From Dictyobacter formicarum (GTDB lineage: Bacteria; Chloroflexota; Ktedonobacteria; Ktedonobacterales; Ktedonobacteraceae): a stretch of 64,000 bases of DNA. The stretch's first letter is position 1; each line of letters begins with the position of its first letter. The DNA is taken from assembly GCF_016587435.1 (NCBI RefSeq), contig NZ_BNJJ01000007.1:62001-126000 (forward strand), in the 5' to 3' direction. A model generated the notes under the pieces. The model was not told the origin of the DNA. It worked only from the letters and a program-made list of their open reading frames with translations, and did no database searches. Both the position numbers and the translations under genes were made by a program. Of this stretch, positions 50,356-58,090 are shown one piece after another.

Positions 50356-50451
50356 AGTGTCTTACTCCCTTCGAGAAGGGAGTAAGACACTATTTTATTT
50401 GTTGGTGCAACACGGTCGTTGTGCGACCCCGTGTTGCACCAACAAATAAAA
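50356..50451 (+). repeat. Double hairpin after peptide 2, subfamily 2 (copy 4)
   Basis: Hairpin one (50356-50391) has perfect 17-base arms AGTGTCTTACTCCCTTC and corresponds to the palindrome after peptide 1. Hairpin two (50393-50451) has 23-base arms starting TTTTATTTGTTGGTGCAACA, of the GTTGGTGCA family. The bases 50452-50837 hold no gene I can support. Confidence 0.75.
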
Positions 50452-50837
50452 CACCTTCTCCTCCTTGCCTCAGCTTGAAGGCGCGAACCCGATGGCTTTC
50501 GGGTATGCTCTTAGCATACTTATTTGCAAATAAGCAAGATTCGAGAAATTTTTGGCTGCGCAGCGTGTTATCATACACAAACGGACATGCATGGATTCTC
50601 TTCATGTCCGCGAAAAGGAGCAAGCGCGCTGACTGGCAAAGACGCGTTGAGCACGGCATGCCTCCGCTAGTTCTGATGAAGAAAGGAAGTAGCTCAATAT
50701 TCAAAGATATAAAGGCGTAAGCATGCCCTGTGTGCAGAGAACATAGCCTGTACGGCTTATTGCTTTTTATACTAAATCTCCTAAACAGTTACGTTGTGCT
50801 GGTAGATATATAAATACGCAGAATGGAATATATATAG

Positions 50838-52181
50838 ATGGCATCGTCAGATCCAACAAAAATATCTGAAATACGAGAAGAGTTGCTAGGAGATGCAATA
50901 GCAATTAGTTCTCCACCCATCAAGAAAAGACGCGTCTCGAAGGCCCTGGCCTTTCTCCCGGCCAGCCTGGCTTTGATTATGACTGGCTTTGGTATCATCG
51001 TGCCAGTGTTTCCACAGCGTCTGGAGGCGCTAGGACTGGGAGCTGAAACACTGGCCTTAATGGAGGGAGCCTTCGGGCTAGGAACGTTCCTTTTCAGCAC
51101 ACCGCTTGGAGTACTGGCCAATCGTTTTGGTCGTAAGCCAATGGTCTTGTTTGCGCTGATCGGTTTCGTAGTTACCAACCTGCTACTGGCCTATGTTAAT
51201 ACGGCGCCGCTGTTCATTATTATCCGCTTCATGGAAGGCACCTTTGTAGCAGGCTTCATGCCGGCCTCCATGGCCATGGTCGGCGATGCGATTCCGCTGG
51301 ATAGGCAGGGACGCTGGATAGGCTTTATGACTACGGCTCAGGCCGGTGGTCTGGCACTGGGACCCGCGATTGGCGGCGTGCTCTATCAATCCTGGGGCTT
51401 TAGAAGTCCTTTCTTGCTCTCGGCAGGCTGTGCCCTGATCGCGTCGCTGCTAGCCCTGACCTTGCTGCCAGAAACGCTACCGGAACAGGTACGTCTGGAG
51501 GCGCAAGCGAACAGGGACAATAAACGGAAAGGCATCAAGCGGCAGGATGCGAACACGCCGAGACTTACGAGCCTGGCATTGCTCTTTGCGCCATTGCTGC
51601 TGCTGGACCTGGGGTCAATGTTTGTCTATCCCTTTTCGCTGCCCCAATATCCCTTCTTTTTCAAAGATACGCTTCACTATAGTCCAGCCCAGTATGGCTT
51701 GATTATCAGCGCTTACGGCCTGGCCGTGGCCCTGTTCCCGCTGGTTCTAGGACGCCTCAGCGATAAGGGGTCGAAAAGATTGCTCGTGACACTTGGCTGT
51801 CTGCTGAGCGCGGCACTCAATCTAGGTATGCTCTTTTTGCATCAATATGCACTCCTGATCGTAACGGCCGCCATCACAGGTATCGGCAGTGCGCTCTTAA
51901 TGCCGGCGCTAGGAACCGTCTACCTGCATGCGACCAGTGATCAGAATCGCGCCCAGGTCATGGGCATACGCAGCACAGCCATCTCGCTGGCGCTGCTCAT
52001 CGCGCCCCTGGCCCAGGCCGCTGCCGCGCCCTGGATCACCCCGCAGATCACCTTCGCGATTGCCGCTGGACTATCGATCGTCATGGGCTTCTTCGCCATT
52101 TACGCGGTCCAGGTTGCGCGCCACCAGGCGCCGCTGGATGAAGACAATCACGTGCCAGACACCATCGCTCAACAGTCGTAG
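50838..52181 (+). CDS. MFS transporter, DHA1-like drug exporter
   Basis: A 447-residue carrier with 12 membrane segments. Motif A in loop 2-3 is GVLANRFGRKPMVLFALIGF, and TM5 has GPAIGGVLYQSWGFRSPF (antiporter motif C region), both typical of DHA1 exporters. The N-terminal 30 residues are hydrophilic with a KKRR stretch. The ribosome site is weak. It lies next to the Cys-rich peptide pair on the same strand, but a 567-base gap with two hairpins separates them, so a role in peptide immunity or export is only a guess. Confidence 0.9.
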   Translation: MASSDPTKISEIREELLGDAIAISSPPIKKRRVSKALAFLPASLALIMTGFGIIVPVFPQRLEALGLGAETLALMEGAFGLGTFLFSTPLGVLANRFGRKPMVLFALIGFVVTNLLLAYVNTAPLFIIIRFMEGTFVAGFMPASMAMVGDAIPLDRQGRWIGFMTTAQAGGLALGPAIGGVLYQSWGFRSPFLLSAGCALIASLLALTLLPETLPEQVRLEAQANRDNKRKGIKRQDANTPRLTSLALLFAPLLLLDLGSMFVYPFSLPQYPFFFKDTLHYSPAQYGLIISAYGLAVALFPLVLGRLSDKGSKRLLVTLGCLLSAALNLGMLFLHQYALLIVTAAITGIGSALLMPALGTVYLHATSDQNRAQVMGIRSTAISLALLIAPLAQAAAAPWITPQITFAIAAGLSIVMGFFAIYAVQVARHQAPLDEDNHVPDTIAQQS

Positions 52182-52207
52182 TCTGGCAACTTCTTCAACT
52201 CTTGCAA

Positions 52208-52234
52208 CTGCTCGCGCTGGCCACGCGCGAGCAG
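52208..52234 (+). terminator. Stem-loop after the MFS gene
   Basis: CTGCTCGCG and CGCGAGCAG form a nine-base stem with a nine-base loop, 27 bases after the MFS stop codon, followed by a short TTT. It may be a weak terminator before the SDR gene. Confidence 0.5.
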
Positions 52235-52313
52235 TTTGCGCATACGGGCATGCGCCTCTTTAGTCACTTTGACAGAGCTCCTCTTATCATATTAGTCGCA
52301 GGAGAAATTACTT

Positions 52314-53084
52314 ATGGTTGTCTGGAACAAAGAAAAGAAGTCTGGAACCCTCATCGTAACCGGGGCAAGCCGTGGTATTGGAGCTGCTGTGGCCAAACTA
52401 GCCGGTGCACATGGGGTCCCAGTTGCAGTAAACTTTACCAGCGGAGAAGACGCTGCCCGGGAAGTCGTTTCTCAGATCGTTGCCGCTGGCGGTCAGGCCA
52501 TCGCCATTCAAGGAGATGTCGCTCGAGAAGAGGATGTTATGCGCCTCTTTGAAACGGCCGAGCAAGAGTTGGGACCAATTCAAGGGCTCGTAAACAATGC
52601 GGGAATCACAGGTGGCTTTGCTCGTGTCGAGCAGGTACAAGCAGAGGCCATCACACGAATGCTTGCAGTCAACGTCGTCGGGACGATTTTATGCGCACGA
52701 GAAGCCGTGCGGAGAATGTCCCTGCGCCATGGTGGAACGGGTGGAGCGATTGTCAATATTTCCTCGCTTGCGGCGCGCACTGGTGGCGCGGGTGAATGGG
52801 TTCATTACGCGGCTTCCAAAGGTGCGATTGATAGCTTCACCATCGGCCTGGCGCGCGAGGTTGCCCATGAAGGCATTCGTGTCAATGCCGTCGCACCCGG
52901 ACTTATTGAAACCGACCTACATGCCACAAATGGCGCGCCTGATCGTCCGGCAAGGATGGCGCCGTCCATTCCTATGCAGCGAGCGGGCACAGCGAACGAA
53001 GTGGCAGAGGGAGTGATATGGCTGCTGTCTCCGGCAGCTTCCTACACCACAGGGACCATCCTGGAGATCGGCGGAGGGCGATAA
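52314..53084 (+). CDS. Short-chain dehydrogenase/reductase (FabG-like SDR)
   Basis: A 256-residue classical SDR. The cofactor loop is IVTGASRGIGAAVAKLAGA (TGxxxGxG), the NAG motif is LVNNAGITG, the catalytic triad is in IVNISSLAARTGGAGEWVHYAASKGAID (Ser, Tyr, Lys), and after it VNAVAPGLIETDLHA. It uses NAD(P)H to reduce or oxidise a carbonyl/alcohol; the close relation to FabG does not prove a fatty-acid role. GCAGGAG precedes the ATG at good spacing. It is followed by a two-way terminator shared with the convergent GT39 gene. Confidence 0.92.
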   Translation: MVVWNKEKKSGTLIVTGASRGIGAAVAKLAGAHGVPVAVNFTSGEDAAREVVSQIVAAGGQAIAIQGDVAREEDVMRLFETAEQELGPIQGLVNNAGITGGFARVEQVQAEAITRMLAVNVVGTILCAREAVRRMSLRHGGTGGAIVNISSLAARTGGAGEWVHYAASKGAIDSFTIGLAREVAHEGIRVNAVAPGLIETDLHATNGAPDRPARMAPSIPMQRAGTANEVAEGVIWLLSPAASYTTGTILEIGGGR

Positions 53085-53089
53085 CAATA

Positions 53090-53138
53090 GAAGCGAAAGG
53101 GCGGCAGGGCCACTCTGACCTGCCGCTCCTTTCGCTTC
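53090..53138. terminator. Bidirectional terminator between SDR and GT39 genes
   Basis: A long stem GAAGCGAAAGGGCGGCAGG with CCTGCCGCTCCTTTCGCTTC, one mismatch or bulge, and a 10-base loop. It lies exactly between two convergent stop codons. Confidence 0.75.
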
Positions 53139-53163
53139 TGTAGAATCGGGACGCTTACATCAA

Positions 53164-55413
53164 TTACGATTGCGGGGTGGCGCAATCATAAAGCTGGTTG
53201 CCTCCCTGGTTATTAGAGCTGCTCGATTGCCATGAGCTAGCGGCTACGACGCTACAATGGCTGGTCACCCAGGTGGTAGCCTGATTCTGACGACCAAAGC
53301 CACCCGCTCCATTAAAGAACTGGCGGAACTGCTCCGGCAGCTGATTGATATTAAACTGACCACCACGCGTCGATCCAAGCCAGAAGTAGCGCACGGTCCC
53401 GTTGTGGATCAAGTTCTGTAGATCGCTGGTGGTCAGGATAGGATCGCCGCCACTGAAACCGCCAAGAGCCATCACCGGCTTGTTGGTGGACAGAATAATC
53501 GAGTCGGCAGTATTAGAGCTCGAAGTGGCGACCAGGAACTTTGTGTTGCCCTGGTGAGCCTCAAGGTATGAGATCAAGGCCGGATCCGCGTTACCACCCC
53601 CTCCAAAACCACCCTGAAACGCATTGGCCAGATTATTGCGGGCCGTGCGTGCGGCAGCATTGTTACCGGCCGCACCCAGGAAGGCAAGATCAACCTGGGC
53701 ATTGGGTCCAGCAATCGGGAAAGATGACTCGGTGTTGCGCAATACCGAGTAGCCAGACCAGATGGTGGGTGCAATCAATAGAGCGAGCAGGCCAATAGCA
53801 ACCGCGCTGCCCGCGATGCGCGGAACCGATAGGCCGAGGTTCAGACGAGGCTGCAGACGCACCAGGACCAGGATGCCTATGCCTAGAACGGCCAGTACAC
53901 CGATGATAGGGCTTAACCACCGGGCCCAGGAGGGGTAGCTGGCCAGCATATACAGCTGCACCACCGCCGTCAGTCCCAGCGCGATCGGTAACAGCCAGCC
54001 GCTCCAACTGCGGCCACGATAAGCATGCCACATTACAACCACCCCGATACCAACCATGGCGCTCAATCCAGGCGACATCTCGGTCATATAATATTGATGG
54101 AAAGAGCCATCCACCGAAAAGAAGATCGCCATCGCCAGCAGCCACATTCCCCAGAGCACCAGGGCCAGCTGCTGATGATCAACCTGGAAGCGCCAGCGAC
54201 GCTGTACAGCCAGGGCCACCATCGCCACCAGAGCGAGCGGCAGCAACCAGCCAATCTGCCCACCTAGTGTGGTCCCAAAGAGGCGGAAAGGACCGGCCGC
54301 GCCCGTTTGAAACCCACCTGCCCCACCTCTCTGGAACTGGCGAGCGGCATTACCGTTGCCACCACCGGCGCCATTTCCGCCAAAGCCATTACCACCACCA
54401 GCACCATTATTACCAGAACCGGTACCACCATTGTTGTTACCGCCGCCCGGAAAAGGAGTCTGCTGAGCGGTCGTACTATTCTGGCCGCTTCCGGTCGTAT
54501 TGCGGCGTTGCGTATTGGGATTAAAGTCGCCATTGCGATTACGGCCACCGAAACTGTTATTGCCACCAATACGCAAGCGGTTCAGACCATTGTAGCCAAA
54601 TGCCAGGCTCAGCTCCGAATTATTCTGAGTCGAGCCAACATAGGGACGCTGCGCAGCCGGCGTCAGGTCCACCGCAAGGGCCCAGGAGAGCGAGAGTAAC
54701 AGCACCACCAGCAAAGCCAGCGCCAGGTGCCAGATGCGCGTCCAGAGTGGACGCGGCGCACACAGCAGATAGGTCAGTCCCAGTGCCGGCACCACCAGGT
54801 ACGCCTCGGCCATCTTGACATTGAAGCCAATACCAACAAAAACAGCGCTCAACACCAGCCAGCGCAGCTTACCGCTTTCAGCGGCATGGATCAGCGCCCA
54901 GGCCGCCAGCAACAGAGCCAGAGCCAGCGTGCCATCGATCGTATTATTGCGATTGGTCACCACGCTGATTGGCGTTACGGCCAGAGCCAGTCCGGCCAGC
55001 AGGCCCGCGACCGCCCCAAAGTGGCGCTTCACCAATGCATAGAGCAGCCAGACCGCCAGCACACCGCACAATGCCTGCGGCAAGAAAATGCTGAACGGCG
55101 TAAAGCCAAAGATCTTAGCACTGAGCGTCTGTAGCCAGAAACCCAGCGGCGGCTTATCGATCGTCACAAAGCCAGCTGGATCGAAGGAAACAAAAAAGAA
55201 ATTATGCCAGCTATCCGCCATACTGCGCACGCCCGCGGCATAATAAGTGTTACCATAGCCATTCTGGCCGAGTTGAAAAAAATCCATAAACACAGAGAGC
55301 AATAAAACCGCCGCCAGCGCGATACGGTTCCAGAGATGTGGCATCCCTGTTTTGCTCTGAGGCGACATCATATCTATTGGCGATACTGTTGAAGCATCAG
55401 CGATATCTGCCAT
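53164..55413 (-). CDS. GT39/ArnT-like membrane glycosyltransferase with Gly/Asn-rich insert
   Basis: A 749-residue integral membrane enzyme. TM1 is followed by GYGNTYYAAGVRSMADSWHNFFFVSFDPAGFVTIDKPPLGFWLQTLSAKIFG, whose DKPPL motif is typical of the ArnT/PMT group and of YkcB-like proteins. About 12 membrane segments follow. A low-complexity insert of about 80 residues (290-370) is rich in Gly, Asn and Arg (GGGNNNGGTGSGNNGAGGG type). The C-terminal 160 residues are a soluble external domain with QGNTKFLVATSSSNTADSIILSTNKPVMALGGFSG. It would transfer a sugar from a polyprenyl carrier; the acceptor is unknown. It stands alone. Confidence 0.85.
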   Translation of the reverse strand: MADIADASTVSPIDMMSPQSKTGMPHLWNRIALAAVLLLSVFMDFFQLGQNGYGNTYYAAGVRSMADSWHNFFFVSFDPAGFVTIDKPPLGFWLQTLSAKIFGFTPFSIFLPQALCGVLAVWLLYALVKRHFGAVAGLLAGLALAVTPISVVTNRNNTIDGTLALALLLAAWALIHAAESGKLRWLVLSAVFVGIGFNVKMAEAYLVVPALGLTYLLCAPRPLWTRIWHLALALLVVLLLSLSWALAVDLTPAAQRPYVGSTQNNSELSLAFGYNGLNRLRIGGNNSFGGRNRNGDFNPNTQRRNTTGSGQNSTTAQQTPFPGGGNNNGGTGSGNNGAGGGNGFGGNGAGGGNGNAARQFQRGGAGGFQTGAAGPFRLFGTTLGGQIGWLLPLALVAMVALAVQRRWRFQVDHQQLALVLWGMWLLAMAIFFSVDGSFHQYYMTEMSPGLSAMVGIGVVVMWHAYRGRSWSGWLLPIALGLTAVVQLYMLASYPSWARWLSPIIGVLAVLGIGILVLVRLQPRLNLGLSVPRIAGSAVAIGLLALLIAPTIWSGYSVLRNTESSFPIAGPNAQVDLAFLGAAGNNAAARTARNNLANAFQGGFGGGGNADPALISYLEAHQGNTKFLVATSSSNTADSIILSTNKPVMALGGFSGGDPILTTSDLQNLIHNGTVRYFWLGSTRGGQFNINQLPEQFRQFFNGAGGFGRQNQATTWVTSHCSVVAASSWQSSSSNNQGGNQLYDCATPQS

Positions 55414-55859
55414 GGCCTATCTATCTCCTTAAATTGGGGAATCCCTTCGCGTTTTTTCCTTTTAGGATGTGGGTTATCCAGTGTAATGCAGCATATATAT
55501 GGAAGACAGCATACATGGAAGGAGGAGCGAATTCCTTTTATGAGCCAAGTATAGAGGAAAAATCTCAATAAAGGTACAGGCAATTGTAAATAAAATTTAA
55601 AATCTGCGCCCTTCCAATGAAAATCCCATCTATCACTATATAAAATCCATAACAATTTTTCGCAGTCTTTCATTGAAGCAGCTGCTACTGGCATATATCA
55701 TTCATCTATTATTTTTGCTGCCGGGTCTTCCAGTATAACAGAAAATGAGCACAGGCACATCGTTCGAATGAACGGTGTATCCCGTTAGCCGGAATGATAC
55801 AATCGGTACTTATGGATGATAGTATGTTCAAATTATTGCGAAAGGGCTGAACAAAAACG
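55414..55859. other. Intergenic region with a small palindrome
   Basis: No gene is seen. CGTTCGAATGAACG at 55761-55774 is a palindrome with five-base arms in the leader of the amidotransferase gene and might be an operator. Confidence 0.35.
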
Positions 55860-56558
55860 ATGATACATATCGGGCTGATCGGTGAATTTAAACCAGAGGT
55901 GGAGTCTCACATTGCAATTCCCCAGGCGCTTGAGCTCGCTTCGCGTGATCTGGACGCTCCGTTCGAGGCAACGTGGATCGCAACCACGCAACTAGAACAG
56001 GAAGCCGCGCAAACGCTGGCTCGCTATAACGCGCTCTGGTTTGTTCCTAACACTCCCTACGCCAGTATGGATGGAGCGCTCCAGGCGATCAGATATGCGC
56101 GAGAGCAGCATATTCCTACCCTGGGAACGTGTGGTGGCTGCCAATATATGATCATTGAATATGCCAGGAACGTTCTGGGGCTGCTTGAGGCAGATAATGC
56201 TGAAGTGAATCCAGATGCTCCCATGCAACTGATTATCCCGCTGGCCTGCTCGCGTACCGCGCTGATCACGACCAGTGTGCTAACGCCAGGCTCGCACGTT
56301 GCGACTATTTACGGAACGAATGAAGTTACGGAACAATATGGTACCTGTAATTATGGTCCTAACGCACAATTCTGGCCAGCACTTGAGCAAGGTGGAATGC
56401 ATGTAACCGGAGTGGATCACGATGGGGACGCGCGCATCGTCGAGATCGAGCAGCATCCCTTCTTTATTGGGACGCTCTTTCAACCGGAGCGCTCTGCGTT
56501 TCGCCAGCTAGTTCACCCGCTGCTCAAAGCATTCCTTCAGGCAGCCAGGACAGAATAA
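55860..56558 (+). CDS. CTP synthase C-terminal-like class I glutamine amidotransferase
   Basis: A 232-residue stand-alone amidotransferase domain. The nucleophile Cys lies in PTLGTCGGCQYMIIEYARNVLG, close to the GICLGMQ loop of CTP synthase, and the His/Glu pair is near the end (EIEQHPFFIGTLFQPERSAF, as HPFFVATQFHPE in CTP synthase). It belongs to the group named CTP synthase C-terminal region-related (seleno)protein; here the codon is TGT, so it is Cys and not selenocysteine. There is no synthase domain, so the acceptor of the released ammonia, or another hydrolase role, is unknown. It is convergent with the kinase gene that ends at 56676. Confidence 0.85.
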   Translation: MIHIGLIGEFKPEVESHIAIPQALELASRDLDAPFEATWIATTQLEQEAAQTLARYNALWFVPNTPYASMDGALQAIRYAREQHIPTLGTCGGCQYMIIEYARNVLGLLEADNAEVNPDAPMQLIIPLACSRTALITTSVLTPGSHVATIYGTNEVTEQYGTCNYGPNAQFWPALEQGGMHVTGVDHDGDARIVEIEQHPFFIGTLFQPERSAFRQLVHPLLKAFLQAARTE

Positions 56559-56675
56559 AGGCGCCAGCCACTCCGAAACCGCCAACATTGGGATATGGCT
56601 TGCGGGCGGCCTGGACGGGGCAGGAAGAAGGTTTTAGTGCGATTCTTATTCAGGCCAGAGCTGCTCCTCTTTGGG

Positions 56676-57839
56676 CTATTCCCTTTCCGAACCCGTTGGA
56701 AGAGGCAAGGCGACAAAGAAGATCGTACCTTTTTCCTCCGAAGACTCTACCCAGATGTGCCCACTATGCTGCATAACAATTTCTTTACAAATGGCAAGTC
56801 CCAGCCCCCATCCGGGTACCGCAGAGGATCGCGCTTCAGGGCTGCGATAGAATGGTTCAAAAAGCGTCTTCTGCTGTTCTTTGGAAAGCACAGGACTCTC
56901 ATTGTAAACCGCAAGGATGACCTCTCCTGGTCTCTGGCTTATCTCCACGCGTATAGGCGTATTCGCAGGGGAATATTTGAGGGCATTGGTGACCAGATTG
57001 CTCACGACCTGAGAGAACCGTCCATGGTCAACTTGCACGACCACAGGATCAGCAGGCAGCCGCAGATCAATCGAACGATCTATTTGCGGTTGTTGTTCTT
57101 CGATAACTTGCTGACACAGACAAGGCAGATCGCAGGGAGCCAGACGTACTGGTATCTTCCCTGAACGCAACGTATTGATATCAAGCAAATCATTTATCAG
57201 GTTCGTGAGCTGCTGGATTTGTCTATCCACCTCGTCCAGAGAGCCACGCATAGGAAGCCGTACGCTTTGCCTCTTCAAGCGGCGCTGGAGCAATTGTATA
57301 GACCCCTGAATACGGGTGACTGGCGTCCTCAGTTCGTGGGAGGCCATCGAAAGAAACTGATCCTTGACTCGATCTGCTTGTTGGAGTCGGGCATTGCTCT
57401 CAGCCAATTCCTCAGCATGTTGAGACGCTGCCTGACTGGCATGGAGAAGCCGTTGCCGGTAGTTTTTCTGGACAATGACCAGAGTCATGACGATAAGTTG
57501 GATGAAAATAAACGGCGCAAATGAAACAATATCGGGCCAGAGGAAAAAATCAATAACTCCTAAAGGAGGGACAATCCAGTAATCTACAGCAAGTACCTCA
57601 AGAAGCAAAGCCAGGAGTGCCGGGCCGATGCCCCAGAACCACCCAATCAGAAGCGTTGCAATGACAAACGGCGGCTCAACAAAAAAATCGTGAATACCCA
57701 AAGATCGCTCAGAGATTGGAATCAAAAATGCAGCAGCGGCAAAGAGAATAGCAAAAGGATAGCCAAGCAAAGGAGAATGCCACCACAGGTAATGGTGGTC
57801 TGTTTGGAGATGCTTTTGTTGTTTCTCATTGACCTTCAT
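56676..57839 (-). CDS. Membrane sensor histidine kinase with four-segment (DUF4118-like) input
   Basis: A 387-residue kinase. Four closely packed membrane segments (about 25-120: LLGYPFAILFAAAAFLI, PPFVIATLLIGWFWGIGPALLALLLEVLA, IVSFAPFIFIQLIVMTLVIV) are like those of KdpD-type DUF4118 domains. A coiled coil comes next, then HisKA with phospho-His in FLSMASHELRTPVTRIQGSIQLL and HATPase with NLVTNALKYSPANTPIRVEI and GWGLGLAICKEIVMQHSGHIWVESSEEKGTIFFVALPLP. The glycine loop around VYNESPVL lacks the usual D-x-G-x-G, so the ATP lid is altered though other boxes are intact. No response regulator lies next to it. Confidence 0.9.
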   Translation of the reverse strand: MKVNEKQQKHLQTDHHYLWWHSPLLGYPFAILFAAAAFLIPISERSLGIHDFFVEPPFVIATLLIGWFWGIGPALLALLLEVLAVDYWIVPPLGVIDFFLWPDIVSFAPFIFIQLIVMTLVIVQKNYRQRLLHASQAASQHAEELAESNARLQQADRVKDQFLSMASHELRTPVTRIQGSIQLLQRRLKRQSVRLPMRGSLDEVDRQIQQLTNLINDLLDINTLRSGKIPVRLAPCDLPCLCQQVIEEQQPQIDRSIDLRLPADPVVVQVDHGRFSQVVSNLVTNALKYSPANTPIRVEISQRPGEVILAVYNESPVLSKEQQKTLFEPFYRSPEARSSAVPGWGLGLAICKEIVMQHSGHIWVESSEEKGTIFFVALPLPTGSERE

Positions 57840-58090
57840 TGCCTACCTCAGAAAGGATAGGCTTCTTGCCAACTTGTTTCATTGCCTCATCCGTGTTGAA
57901 AGAACCCTCTTAACTACACGAATGAAAAGAAGCGGATGTTTCCATGAAGAGAATAGACAAATATCATCTGTCTGGTCAACATGCCCTTTTATTACTAGTT
58001 CTTACACAATCCCGGTAAATGATGAGCTACTATTTCTCACTTCTCGCATTTTTCGAGCTCAGATCTAGATGGTCTGTTCCTCTCAGACCT

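Noticed and set aside
4644..50451. Calling the GTTGGTGCA hairpins intrinsic terminators
   Set aside because: Most lack a T-run after the 3' arm and end in A-rich bases; one lies upstream of a gene start, and one lies between a binding protein and its permeases.
50421..50720. 99-codon frame after peptide 2
   Set aside because: It starts inside a hairpin arm; the end (SAKRSKRADWQRRVEHGMPPL) looks slightly protein-like but matches nothing I know. It could be a gene remnant, but support is too weak.
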